DNA of 64,000 nt, from NCBI RefSeq assembly GCF_964656455.1, contig NC_135714.1, positions 65,063,850 through 65,127,849 of the forward strand, written 5' to 3'. Position numbers and translations under genes: made by a program. This stretch comes from Halichoerus grypus. Taxonomy: Eukaryota; Chordata; Mammalia; Carnivora; Phocidae. The notes under the pieces are model-generated. The model did no database searches and was not told the origin of the DNA. It was given only the letters and a program-made list of their open reading frames with translations. Shown here in pieces: positions 55,186 through 64,000 of this stretch (the stretch's first letter is position 1; each line of letters starts with the position of its first letter).

Positions 55186-56500
55186 CTCATCTAATACTCT
55201 CACAGAGTGGCTTTCCAACTTATCCCAGAACCCTGAGCAATCTTGGTCCCAATTAATATTATTTTTAAAGATGGGTTTCTTGTTACGATTGTTGGTACCA
55301 GTAAACACAGGGGGATGTTAGCAGTCTAATTAAGCATCATCATAGTAAAAACAAACCTCAGTGCCTTGGATTTACCTTGTTGATCTCTGGGCACTGATGA
55401 GCATGGACCAGAATTACTTAAAGTTATACTTATTTCCAAAATCCAAATGTCTTAGAGGTACTTTTGCTATTTAGTCAACCCAAAGAAAGCAAAAACCTGT
55501 GAATCTCCAATAACCAGACGGATTAATTGGCTTGCTCGTGCATTCAACACACTTACTGAGCACACGTTAACTCCCCACACCACTCACATGCCCTTAGGAG
55601 ATTTCATAATTGCTTTGCAAAAAATTTAACAATGCCCATGGTCCTCCAAGTCCATGTTTCAACCAAGTTGACAATACACTGTGCTGAACTTACTTTCCCA
55701 CAGCAGTTCATCCAGAGAAAGATGATTTCAAGCTAACTATCATTTTCTCCAAGCAGTGTAGGGTGGAAAGAGGGAAAGAATGCAAACTTTGTTTCATGGT
55801 AGAAAACCCATTGGTTTGGCACCCTTCGAGAAGTACATCATTTTCTTCTTGACTCTAAGAAATATCAGTTCCCTTCTTCCTCTTTAATTCCCTAAATTAT
55901 GACCTACAAAACCATTGCCTAGAAGTAAAAAAGGTTGGATTCTGTGCATATTTAAACTTAAGTGTGCTAACAGTTAACAGTATTCTAAGATAGATCTCTC
56001 ATACTGTCCAGAGTGTGATCACACACATTTGGAATTTTTCTTCTCTTAATAGATCAAATCATAGAGAAATGAAGCAGGGTTTTAGGTTTTCAGAGTGGGA
56101 ATTAAGCCTGTTGAAGGCTGCTAGCACTAAAAAGGGAATTAGCTGCCTGGGAACCTCCTTATTGCACTAAGTTTAAAAAAAGTATGTATACATCCTTTAG
56201 GAGGAGTTGATTTTTTAATGTAGAATTAGGGCAGTGGTCTTTTTTGCATGGAGCCTTATTTGCTAGTTTTGAATGATAGGTCCCTAACCTGTTAGGTTCG
56301 GATGCATAAACCTCAAACCCCAACATCTCTTTTGTTGGCATTTAGTGGAGCCAGTGATCTCGATTACGTGAAGCAGACAGTTGAGGGGATGATCTGATCA
56401 TTCAAATCCGGAAAAAAAACCATGGCTTGACTTATCCAGGAAGTTTTAATTTTTTAGGAAAACTCTCGAAGCCCAAATCTGGCAAACGTCTTTCCTTTTC
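55186..56500. other. Long stretch with no recognised repeat
   Basis: About 1.3 kb, AT-rich, with no dispersed repeat that I recognise and no notable open frame. Confidence 0.35.
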
Positions 56501-56514
56501 AAATGTCTCCAGGG

Positions 56515-56627
56515 TGGGGCAGCTGGCCGGCTCAGGGGGTCGAGTGTGTAACTCTTGATCCCGGGGTTGTAAGTTGAGCCCCATTGTAGGGGTAGAGATT
56601 ACTTAAAAATAAAATCTTAAAAAAAAA
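56515..56627 (+). mobile_element. Old CAN SINE, plus orientation
   Basis: TGGGGCAGCTGGCCGGCTCA, GTAACTCTTGATCCCGGGGT, TGTAAGTTGAGCCCCATTGT and GTAGAGATTACTTAAAAATA form the short older type. Target duplication AAATGTCTCCAGGG / AAATGTCTCAAGGG lies at 56501-56514 and 56628-56641. Confidence 0.93.
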
Positions 56628-56641
56628 AAATGTCTCAAGGG

Positions 56642-57735
56642 TAAAACTGACAGAGTTGCTATCAGAATATCTTTTTTTATGTTTGGTTACTAGTTTCCAG
56701 GTAACTCACATTTTTTTTCCCAGGCAACAAATTTAGGAATTCCTTTGAACCCTTAGCTCCAAAAGAAAATTACCCCCAGTTGTGCACCGTTGGTCAGGAT
56801 AGTAAGATATGTTTGGAAAAGAGGCAGGCACTGTCTTTTGTTGAGACAAGTCACAAAGTAAACAAAATCTACCCCAGCAGCAGGTAGAGGATGTTAATAA
56901 TCCACAGCTCAACCTTCCTATATCGTCCAGTGACTCAGCTGCCAGTGGTAGGCTGTGGTTTCTTGAGATTCTAAGTGCAGGAGGCATATGGGCGGCAGTT
57001 AGAAAAAGAAAAGCACAGAAAGAAAAGTGTGCTAGGAGAAAAGCACAAGATGGGTGAGGCATCGGGCCGGGGTGCCAGAGCCAGGTCGAGTGGAGAGGCA
57101 AAGCTGAAGACCTTCAAAGCAAAGGTAAGACGACCATATGCAAGGATGTTCTTTATGAGATGAAAGGCAGGCCGCCCCTGGGGAGCTCAAGCCTGTGTCG
57201 GCAAACACATGAGACCCTTGCCACGGAGAAAGGTACATTCTTCCTTCCCTACCCAACCCCGGTTGTTCGGAGGCTCCCTCCAGGGCTCAGCGCGGAGCCC
57301 ACTTTGGAATGTCTGGCGCGCCTGGACAGAGTACCTCCTGAACCGAAATCTACTGACTGACATGGCCCCGTGCTGCTTACACTGTGTTTACCGAGGCTTC
57401 CGTCCAGCCACGTAAATTGGACATGGATCCATTAACCTGCTGGGGAGTCCAGATACACGGCATGAAGAGGAGAAGAGTAAATGATTGCCACAGATCAGTC
57501 AACTACATGCTTTAAACCCCCGGTTTAGCTAGATATTAAGACAAGAGGCTATGTGTGAGAATGGCAACCCTTTCCATGAAAATTGTTTAAATAGCCTTAG
57601 CATCACGTTTTAAGCCTCATTCCACTTCAGTAAAATTTTTCCAGCAGCCACATGTATGTATCTAATGCTCTAATAGAGACCGTATAGCATCTTTGCAAAC
57701 TCATTTATGTAATGCTCAAAACGACCACTTGAGAT
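56642..57735. other. Unassigned single-copy sequence
   Basis: I recognise no gene or repeat. A CpG-containing part (GCTCAGCGCGGAGCCCACTT, then TCTGGCGCGCCTGG) at 57280-57325 is too short to call a CpG island. Frames of 60-122 codons show no domain. Confidence 0.35.
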
Positions 57736-58010
57736 CAGGGGCCGGTCAGCAAACTTTCTGTAAAGGGCCAGAGGGTGACTATTTGAGGCTTTGCGGGCCA
57801 CGCTGTTTCTGCCACAACTAGAAGATTCTACAGCAGAAAGCAGCCACAAGACAATGCCTGAGCGGATGAGTGTGGCTGTGTTCTACTTTATTTATGGACA
57901 CTGAAATTTAAATTTCATATGATTTTCGCAAACCATCAAATTTTATTCTTTTGATTTTTTTCAACCATTGTGGCAGATTTGGCCAGCAGCCCGTGGTTAG
58001 CTGACCCTGG
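57736..58010 (+). mobile_element. hAT-Charlie MITE
   Basis: CAGGGGCCGGTCAGCAAACT, TTCTGTAAAGGGCCAGAGGG, GAGGCTTTGCGGGCCACGCT, then GTGTGGCTGTGTTCTACTTT and a right end GTGGTTAGCTGACCCTGG. The ends are imperfect inverted repeats. It is the same family as 23715-24068, with a different internal part (TTCATATGATTTTCGCAAAC). No transposase. Confidence 0.8.
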
Positions 58011-58134
58011 ATGTGGATGGTTGAGAGAGAAACAGCACAGTTGTCACGGCAACAAGGAAAGGGGCACGGAGCTCAGGGAGAGGCCTTCCTCAGGGAAAAA
58101 CAGCAGTATTGTGGGGCGCCCTCCTACTCTAAGC
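58011..58134. other. Unassigned spacer
   Basis: No feature is recognised. Confidence 0.3.
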
Positions 58135-58235
58135 AGATTCCAGGACCAATAGCATTAGCAACCTCTGGGCCCCACCCCAGACCTGCAGAATCCAAATCTG
58201 CACCGAAGCACGATCCCTGGGCAGTTTGCAAGTTT
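58135..58235 (-). mobile_element. MER5-like hAT-Charlie MITE fragment
   Basis: CCAATAGCATTAGCAACCTC, TGGGCCCCACCCCAGACCTG, then CAGAATCCAAATCTGCACCG match reversed MER5A with an internal deletion. Confidence 0.6.
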
Positions 58236-58304
58236 GAAAGGTTATATCGAAGTTGGAGAAGGCTTGGCGGCACGGTTCAAAGCTCGGCCTCCTTCAAATT
58301 TGGG

Positions 58305-58460
58305 GGCCTTTCAATAGCTATGTGGCCGTGGACAAATTATTGTTATTATCATTATTATTACTATTATTAATATGCCGTTCCCCCACCTAAAAAGCGGGGA
58401 TGGCGATCCACTTGGAGAATGCCTGGCAAGTGCTATTTATTAAATGCTTGCTCTGATCCA
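58305..58460 (-). mobile_element. MIR SINE containing a trinucleotide array
   Basis: AGCTATGTGGCCGTGGACAA before and CACCTAAAAAGCGGGGATGG, then GCCTGGCAAGTGCTATTTAT after fit reversed MIR. The segment between, 58337-58371, is an imperfect (TTA)n array that replaces the expected CTCAG region. Confidence 0.6.
58337..58371. repeat. (TTA)n microsatellite
   Basis: ATTATTGTTATTATCATTAT, then TATTACTATTATTAA is an imperfect trinucleotide array of about 35 bp. Confidence 0.9.
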
Positions 58461-60099
58461 TTTTTAGAAAATAAATATCCGCACACGTACTCCTCAAGGC
58501 CACTTCCTCAAGGACAGACACCCTCCTAGCCAGTCACTTGAGTTGACTTGCTTTGACGACAGCCCCCCACCCCAACAACCCCACCCATAAAAGAAAAGAG
58601 AGACGCCACAGCTCCTGGCCGCAGAGTTTAAAATATATTGATGGTTGTACAGGGACAACTTGGAGACATTGTGGGTCTGCTGAGATGGCGTGCAGCATAC
58701 ACACATGCTCTGGTTTTGGAAACCATGTCATTCAGTTCTCAAATACATCTCTGTTTTGAACATGATGTTTTGTTTTTTTCATTAGCACGGTTTACTACTC
58801 TACAGTTTCTCCTAGAGTAAATAAATATAACGGCCGTTTGCAGAGCAGCCACAGACTTATTGAGATGTTTAACAAGGTGAACTATTTCACAATTAGATCG
58901 ACCTTTGAGTTAACAGCAAGATGTTTTTCATTTGTTTTCGTTCACTGCTGCAGTGGAGGGGAGGAGGGATTAACTCTTCCAATTTATTCTTTGTTCACAT
59001 GTTTAGTCACCAACAGACTCCCAAACATAATGAAAAATAACAGTCTGTTCAAAAAATTAAATTGTAATTAGGCCATGGGTTTTTTCCAAGACCCTTAAAG
59101 TCAGATAATTTAAATTTACAAGAGGAAAAACACAGGCATGATGGAAAACTAAGTAACAAAAAACTACTGAAAAATACATCTGTAGAACACAGTGGTCAGT
59201 TGTAAACTGCTCAGAAGGGCAGAGAAAACAAAAAGTCCTTCTAGAACGTTAAGCGTCCAACGACAAACTCTGCTTTTTTTTTTTTTTTTCCTAGTGGCTA
59301 TTTTCCTACCACAGTGTTGAGCTTCATTATATTAAATAACTTATATGGGTAAAAAGGAGTTTGCTAACCAGCAGCCAACTCAAAATCTTGCAGGAAGAGG
59401 GAGGAGAGGAATTCAAAATACAGCACACACTAAGGGGAAACAAAGTCCAGAGTCAGCAGTGAACCATCTTACCCCTCCTGGCAATACCGTGGAGCTGAAG
59501 TTGGGATCTACATGGAAGTTTCTCTCCCCTCCCTCCTCTCCCTTTCTCATTTAAGTTAACAAAGAAACATGGGCTTCCTAAGAGCCAGCACTCAGCTGGG
59601 CAAGTCCCATTAGCAGCAAATGTTCAACCAAATAAAAAAAAAAACACACACACACAAAAGAAAGCTCCATCCAGATGCAGAGCTGTGATTCACATGGAAA
59701 TTCCAGAAGATGAATCATGTGCAGAGCCGGATCGGTAGAGGATTCTTTCTCAAGTGTCTTCAGTGAACATGTCAGTTCTCCCCAAATCCGAGTCAATCTG
59801 TCAGCTGTGGGAAATAAGTTCCCCATCTGCTCTTGGGCGAGCTTGCTTACAGGGACTTAGCAGGCTATTTTGTAGAACTAGATGCCAAATAACAAAGGCC
59901 AGCCCCTCAGTGATCTGAGTGACACAGCAGTGGTGACGGTCAGCATCCCGTTCCTTAAACTCTGCCTAAGAGGCTGGACCTGAGTAATAAAGAAGACAGT
60001 GTGAGAACGAATGTGGCAGATGATTTCAGTTAGGATTAAAAGGTCTTGCCTAATACTAGTTTCACCTCTCCTAGGCTTTAAGTTTGATTACACATAGTT
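58461..60099. other. Long stretch with no recognised repeat
   Basis: About 1.6 kb, AT-rich. It holds a T-run at 59274-59290 and an A-run with (AC)n at 59633-59656. Open frames below 85 codons show no domain. It is one of the larger repeat-poor intervals. Confidence 0.35.
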
Positions 60100-60113
60100 A
60101 AAAAGAGGAAGAA

Positions 60114-60293
60114 GGGCAGCTGGGTGGCTCAGTCGGTTAAGCTTCGGACTCTTGATTTTTGGCTCAGGGCATGATCTTAGGGTTGTGAGATCGAGCCCCG
60201 CTCGGCGGGGAGTCTGCTTGAGATTCTCTCCCCCTCCCTCTGCCGCTCCCCGCCCCCCCGCCCACGTGCATGCTCTCTCACTCTCTTAAAAAA
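60114..60293 (+). mobile_element. CAN SINE, plus orientation, with C-rich insertion
   Basis: GGCAGCTGGGTGGCTCAGTC, GGCTCAGGGCATGATCTTAG, GGTTGTGAGATCGAGCCCCG and a CT-rich tract containing CCCCGCCCCCCCGCCC. Duplication AAAAAGAGGAAGAA lies at 60100-60113 and 60294-60307. The C-runs give the minus strand a G-quadruplex-like pattern. Confidence 0.95.
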
Positions 60294-60307
60294 AAAAAGA
60301 GGAAGAA

Positions 60308-60869
60308 AAAAATATTAAGCATTGAAGTCCTTCTGGTTTTTGTGCTAGTGACTGCTAGTCACTTCAAATAAATATTTATTAATGGAGTTGGCAAAAGCTT
60401 TGTTTATAGGTAAATCTTTATTTTGAGTGGCTTTATATTAAAACAAAAACAAAAAGACAAGTCATTAATTATTAAAAGCGTTTACATCTGCACTGGTCTT
60501 ATCACAGATGGGCTTACTCAGTAAATATAAGCATCTTCACATTCCAATGTCCATTGAGAGCATGTAAATAGACAGTGACAAGAAAGGTGCCTACCATCAG
60601 AGGTATATTTGTCATTGCCACTGCTGAGCCTACGTGTCCGACTGAACGGCACTAGGGTCAGCAGGAAAAGCATCTACGGGAAATTATCTAATTGCCTTCA
60701 AAGTTAATGCGATGTAAGTTTCAGCTAGGTATTATCATCCTAGAATAGTCTTTGTATCCACTTAACACATGCAGCTTTGCAAACCATCATAGCCTATTTT
60801 CTCTTCTTTATCCTCTTGGTGGTTGCTATGATTGGGCCAACACCTGCCTTAACCCAGCGTCATTCCCCA
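60308..60869. other. Unassigned AT-rich sequence
   Basis: I recognise no gene or repeat in this stretch. Confidence 0.35.
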
Positions 60870-61095
60870 ACATGGCAGGAGCACGGGCCCAGCGCTGCAG
60901 CAGGCATGAAAGACCCCGTGCTTGCCCTCGAGGGGCTTACATTGTAGTAGGGATAAGAAGCAATGCACTACAAGACAACCCGTTGGCTTGTAACAGGAGA
61001 AGACTGCCTTAGACTCCTTCTGGGGAGATATGAATCAGAGAGGGGGAGGCATTGGAGCGGGGCCTTGAGATGACACAGGATGTGGAAAGGGCAGA
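60870..61095 (-). mobile_element. L2 LINE fragment, minus orientation
   Basis: GGCCCAGCGCTGCAGCAGGC, CCCGTGCTTGCCCTCGAGGG, then GCTTACATTGTAGTAGGGAT and GGAGCGGGGCCTTGAGATGA follow the reversed L2 3' region. Confidence 0.55.
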
Positions 61096-62559
61096 GTGCA
61101 CAGCTGTTACCCAGACTCAAAGGAGAGTTTGTTCTTCAAGTCTCCTTAAAAACAATTTTCATGTAGAAACTCGTCTGTTATACCAAGAATACATCTTCAC
61201 TGTGTTTAGATACATATTTCCCCATACACCATCCTCTCTATTTGTGCTGGGGCTAGCCCCTCAATGAATGCTTATCAGAAGCATTATTACTGAACACTTC
61301 TGAGTTGAGTACAACTGCGGACAGATTCATGGATTTGTGTCTGAATTTAAGCCAGTACAGGGCACCCTCTTTTTCACTTCCTATTTCTAAATTCTCCACT
61401 AAATTCTCTGGTCATATTTCAACCAAGAGAATGTTAACTGTTATTGTATATTGTGTGTACGGTACATATAGATATGGGAAGAGATTGTGTAATTTGATCT
61501 TTAGTTTTTACTATCAACTCTTTGACTTTACGAACCCTTCCAAACTAACCACTAACCACTAGGAATATGGCATAAAAGAATAACAATCAGAAAATCCTGG
61601 GAAAAAAAGTATGTGGGAGGTGTGGACTATTTAATGTGTCTGGATTTCACAGGTAAAATGCCGATACCAGGTATCATTTAAGTATAGCCAATTTCCCTGC
61701 TTACCAGTTTTTAAAAAATCTATAAAAGTCACAAGAGTTAAGCTATACTCAGGGGCCATATCAACTTCAGGCTCTTAAAAAAAAACAGAAAGGGAATTAA
61801 AATGAGGAGAAACATGGAAGGCAAAGAACAACAAGGAGTCATTCCTAAAGCTCTTATCCAGCAAGATATGGGCTCTGAGGCTCGTGTTTTACACATGAAT
61901 AACACTGAAGAGTGCCGTAAATATCCTTTAACCCCAACAGAGCAATACGAAATTTTAATATAAATATGCCACTGGCAGGCACACAATTTCATGAAAGTAG
62001 TCTTGAGCACCAGCCCAGCAAGCCTGTTACATTCCCTTGATTCCAGGTGTTGGCCACACCTTCTTTACGTTTGTGTCTGGGATAAAAGAAACATCTCCAA
62101 TCCTTTACCTATCACCATGACATGTTCTAAGGCTAATGATTCCATTGCCTCTGCATCCCTCCCTCTTCACTGAGAGGTACACAGAAAACCTAAATTTTCC
62201 TTTGAAACAAATGAAATCACACAAAGCAAATATATCTAGGATACCCTAGTTCATGAAACACAGCCCAATATCAAGTATAATGAAGACTCCCAAATGCCTT
62301 TGGGAAGAAGAGAAATGTGCTTGTCCACCCTGGTACAAAAAGGCACATGTTCCCAGAGTCTCTTATTAGAAATACAAATAGAGCAATTTTGATTATACGA
62401 TTACTGAATTCTGGGCTATTTTACCTATTAAAATATCTCAAATGGTTAAAATATACATTTCCCTATTACCCATCCTTGTTTTTTTGAAAATACATTTGCT
62501 TGAAAATATCAATAGATTAACACAATTCTTCAATTTGAATAGATTCTGAATTATGTTTC
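61096..62559. other. Long stretch with no recognised repeat
   Basis: About 1.5 kb of AT-rich single-copy sequence. Frames of 60-90 codons on both strands show no domain. Confidence 0.35.
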
Positions 62560-62573
62560 AAGTCCCAATTTCT

Positions 62574-62754
62574 GGGGCGCCTGGGTGGCTCAGTCGGTTG
62601 AGTGTCCGACTCTTGATTTCTGCTAAGGTCATGATCTGAGGGTCCTGAGATCAAGCCCTGCATCAGGCTCTGTGCTCTGCTTGGGAGTCTCTCCTTCTCC
62701 CTCTATCCCTTCCCATCCTCTCAAATAAGTAAATCTTTAAAAGATAAGTAAATA
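62574..62754 (+). mobile_element. CAN SINE, plus orientation
   Basis: GGGGCGCCTGGGTGGCTCAG, GTCCGACTCTTGATTTCTGC, AAGGTCATGATCTGAGGGTC, then CTCAAATAAGTAAATC. The imperfect duplication AAGTCCCAATTT / AAGTCCCAGCTT lies at about 62560-62571 and 62755-62766. It is moderately diverged. Confidence 0.93.
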
Positions 62755-62766
62755 AAGTCCCAGCTT

Positions 62767-64000
62767 CCTCTTTCTCTCAAACCAAAATGGGGACCAAAAT
62801 CCAGTCGCTGAGAGAGTGACACACTCAGATTTACTGAACCAACTGGTGCTTGGGTCTCTTTTATCTCAGGTCAAATAAACTTTTAGTGTTAGAACTATTC
62901 AGAAATAGAGTCTGAACTTGTTATCTTTTAGATGAAGGGAACGAGTCAGTGCTCTTTCTACCATACATACTATGGGGTAAATAATGCGAGAAAGAAAGGA
63001 GAGCAGAGTCACCGCATGTGTCACAGTATAAAAAAAGTGAAAGGCAATAAAACTGAGTGATGGCAATGAGGATTCTCATCCGCAAAGATTCAGGTGACAA
63101 GAGATAAGGAGCAGAGAGGACTCGGAACACACAGGGAGGGACTTCCTACAGAAAGCATGTGGCTTTCCTCAAGTAAGTCCAACATGGCCTATCGAGCCGC
63201 ACAGCAATGAGAAGCACAGAGACTCACCTTAAGGACTTCCATCTGTCCTTCTCTATATGATTTTCAGGTCCTTCACTCTCATAGGAAGCCAAGTAGAGTG
63301 CTACAATCAACAAAAAGTAAGAATGCATGAACACCGAGGCCTTCTCCTGGTATATTACCCACCACCATCCGCCTCCTGTTTAAGGTGAGCTAAACCCTAA
63401 AGCAAAACTCTTTAACATATCCAATTACAACTGAGAAGCATCATAGTTTCATTAAGAACACAAAATATCACTTTGCCTGATTGACCATCTCAACAAAAAC
63501 CCAAGGGCCTCTAGGCCAAAAAGGCACTTAATTAACTGACAGTTTATGGGGGGAAACAGCTTACAAATGCAAGCCACATGATGCTATCACACGCTCACAG
63601 TTATGTTCTTTATGAAGAAGGGGATGGGAGGGGGATCCTTTCCTGGTAGCCTTGATTTTTAAAACACCTTTCATAGCTAAAAAGCCAGAATTTCCAGGCC
63701 ACTTTTTCATTCTTCTAATATTTTTTTCTTTATTTTTAAATCAAAAAGTATCTCATTCAAAGATTTAAAAGCTTGGTATTGATCTTATTTGTAGAGGTTA
63801 ATAGCAACCAAGTCCCGTCTGGAGTGGGTAAAATATTAATGCAAAATGCACTTCAGTCATTATCACAAACACTATCAATCTGTGAGAAATTGTTAATAAT
63901 ACTAGTGATTTCGAGAATATCAGAATATAAAAGATCAAAAGAATAAATCCCTAAGTCTTTTACAAACTTTAATTCTCTTCTCATCAATTTTTTTCAGTAC
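62767..64000. other. Repeat-poor stretch to the window end
   Basis: The final 1.2 kb contains no repeat or gene that I recognise. It is AT-rich with a T-run near 63720. It may continue beyond the window, so the absence of an exon here is not informative about the neighbouring locus. Confidence 0.35.

Noticed and set aside
1..64000. A prokaryotic or viral gene system
   Set aside because: Carnivore SINEs, MIR, L2, L1 and MaLR elements run through the whole window, and there are no dense open frames or ribosome binding sites. The DNA is mammalian nuclear.

Overview
This window looks like a piece of a carnivoran (caniform) nuclear genome. The strongest evidence is 18 tRNA-derived CAN SINEs on both strands. 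They share the core GGCTCAGTCGGTTAAG, followed by GGTCATGATC, a CT-rich stretch and an AATAAA-type A-rich tail. The youngest copies (22589-22779 and 38753-38956) carry the form GACACAGCGAGAGAG then ACACAAGCAGGGGGAGTGGG. From memory this form belongs to bears, seals and related arctoids. It is neither the dog SINEC_Cf form nor the felid form. The arctoid assignment is therefore an inference; carnivoran origin is close to certain.

I can support no protein-coding exon, rRNA, functional tRNA, CRISPR array or operon-like structure. The long open frames are repeat-derived or chance frames; the longest, 174 codons at 33126-33650, starts inside an old MIR and is not recognisable. The window is best read as intergenic or deep intronic DNA, built from layers of transposable elements separated by unassigned, mostly AT-rich single-copy DNA.

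Layout. 1-2.7 kb: an L2 split by a SINE, a 5'-inverted L1, and a short CpG-dense patch. 3.6-5.7 kb: a cluster of LTR-like sequences, the last with a clean 5-bp target duplication. 7.8-8.9 kb: a minus-strand L1 3' end with an ORF2 remnant. 10-15.5 kb: L2, two MER5-like elements, a MaLR LTR, a TG microsatellite, a SINE, a Tigger transposon inserted in a MIR, and two G-quadruplex motifs. 15.5-24 kb: five SINEs, a solo LTR inside an L2, and a hAT element split by a SINE. 24-30 kb: mostly single-copy. 30-36.4 kb: L2/L3, MIRs, four SINEs (counting one at 29.9 kb) and two minus-strand L1 3' ends. 36.4-44.4 kb: single-copy DNA, MIRs, two SINEs, a purine-rich tract and a TGTGG pentamer array. 44.4-53.8 kb: L2 pieces, MLT1-like LTRs, a SINE and a 42-bp tandem duplication. 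54-64 kb: MIR, hAT and MER5 pieces, three SINEs, and long stretches with no repeat that I recognise.

The elements do not work together as a system. Their value is as a chronology: old MIR and L2 copies were hit by Tigger, hAT and LTR insertions, and then by lineage-specific SINEs and L1s. I found no convincing undescribed biological system. The best leads are two CpG-dense patches, the G-quadruplex pair, the in-frame 42-bp duplication, and the repeat-poor stretches that could hide conserved regulatory elements. Family names come from memory of consensus sequences without a database search, so element boundaries are approximate unless a target-site duplication is given.
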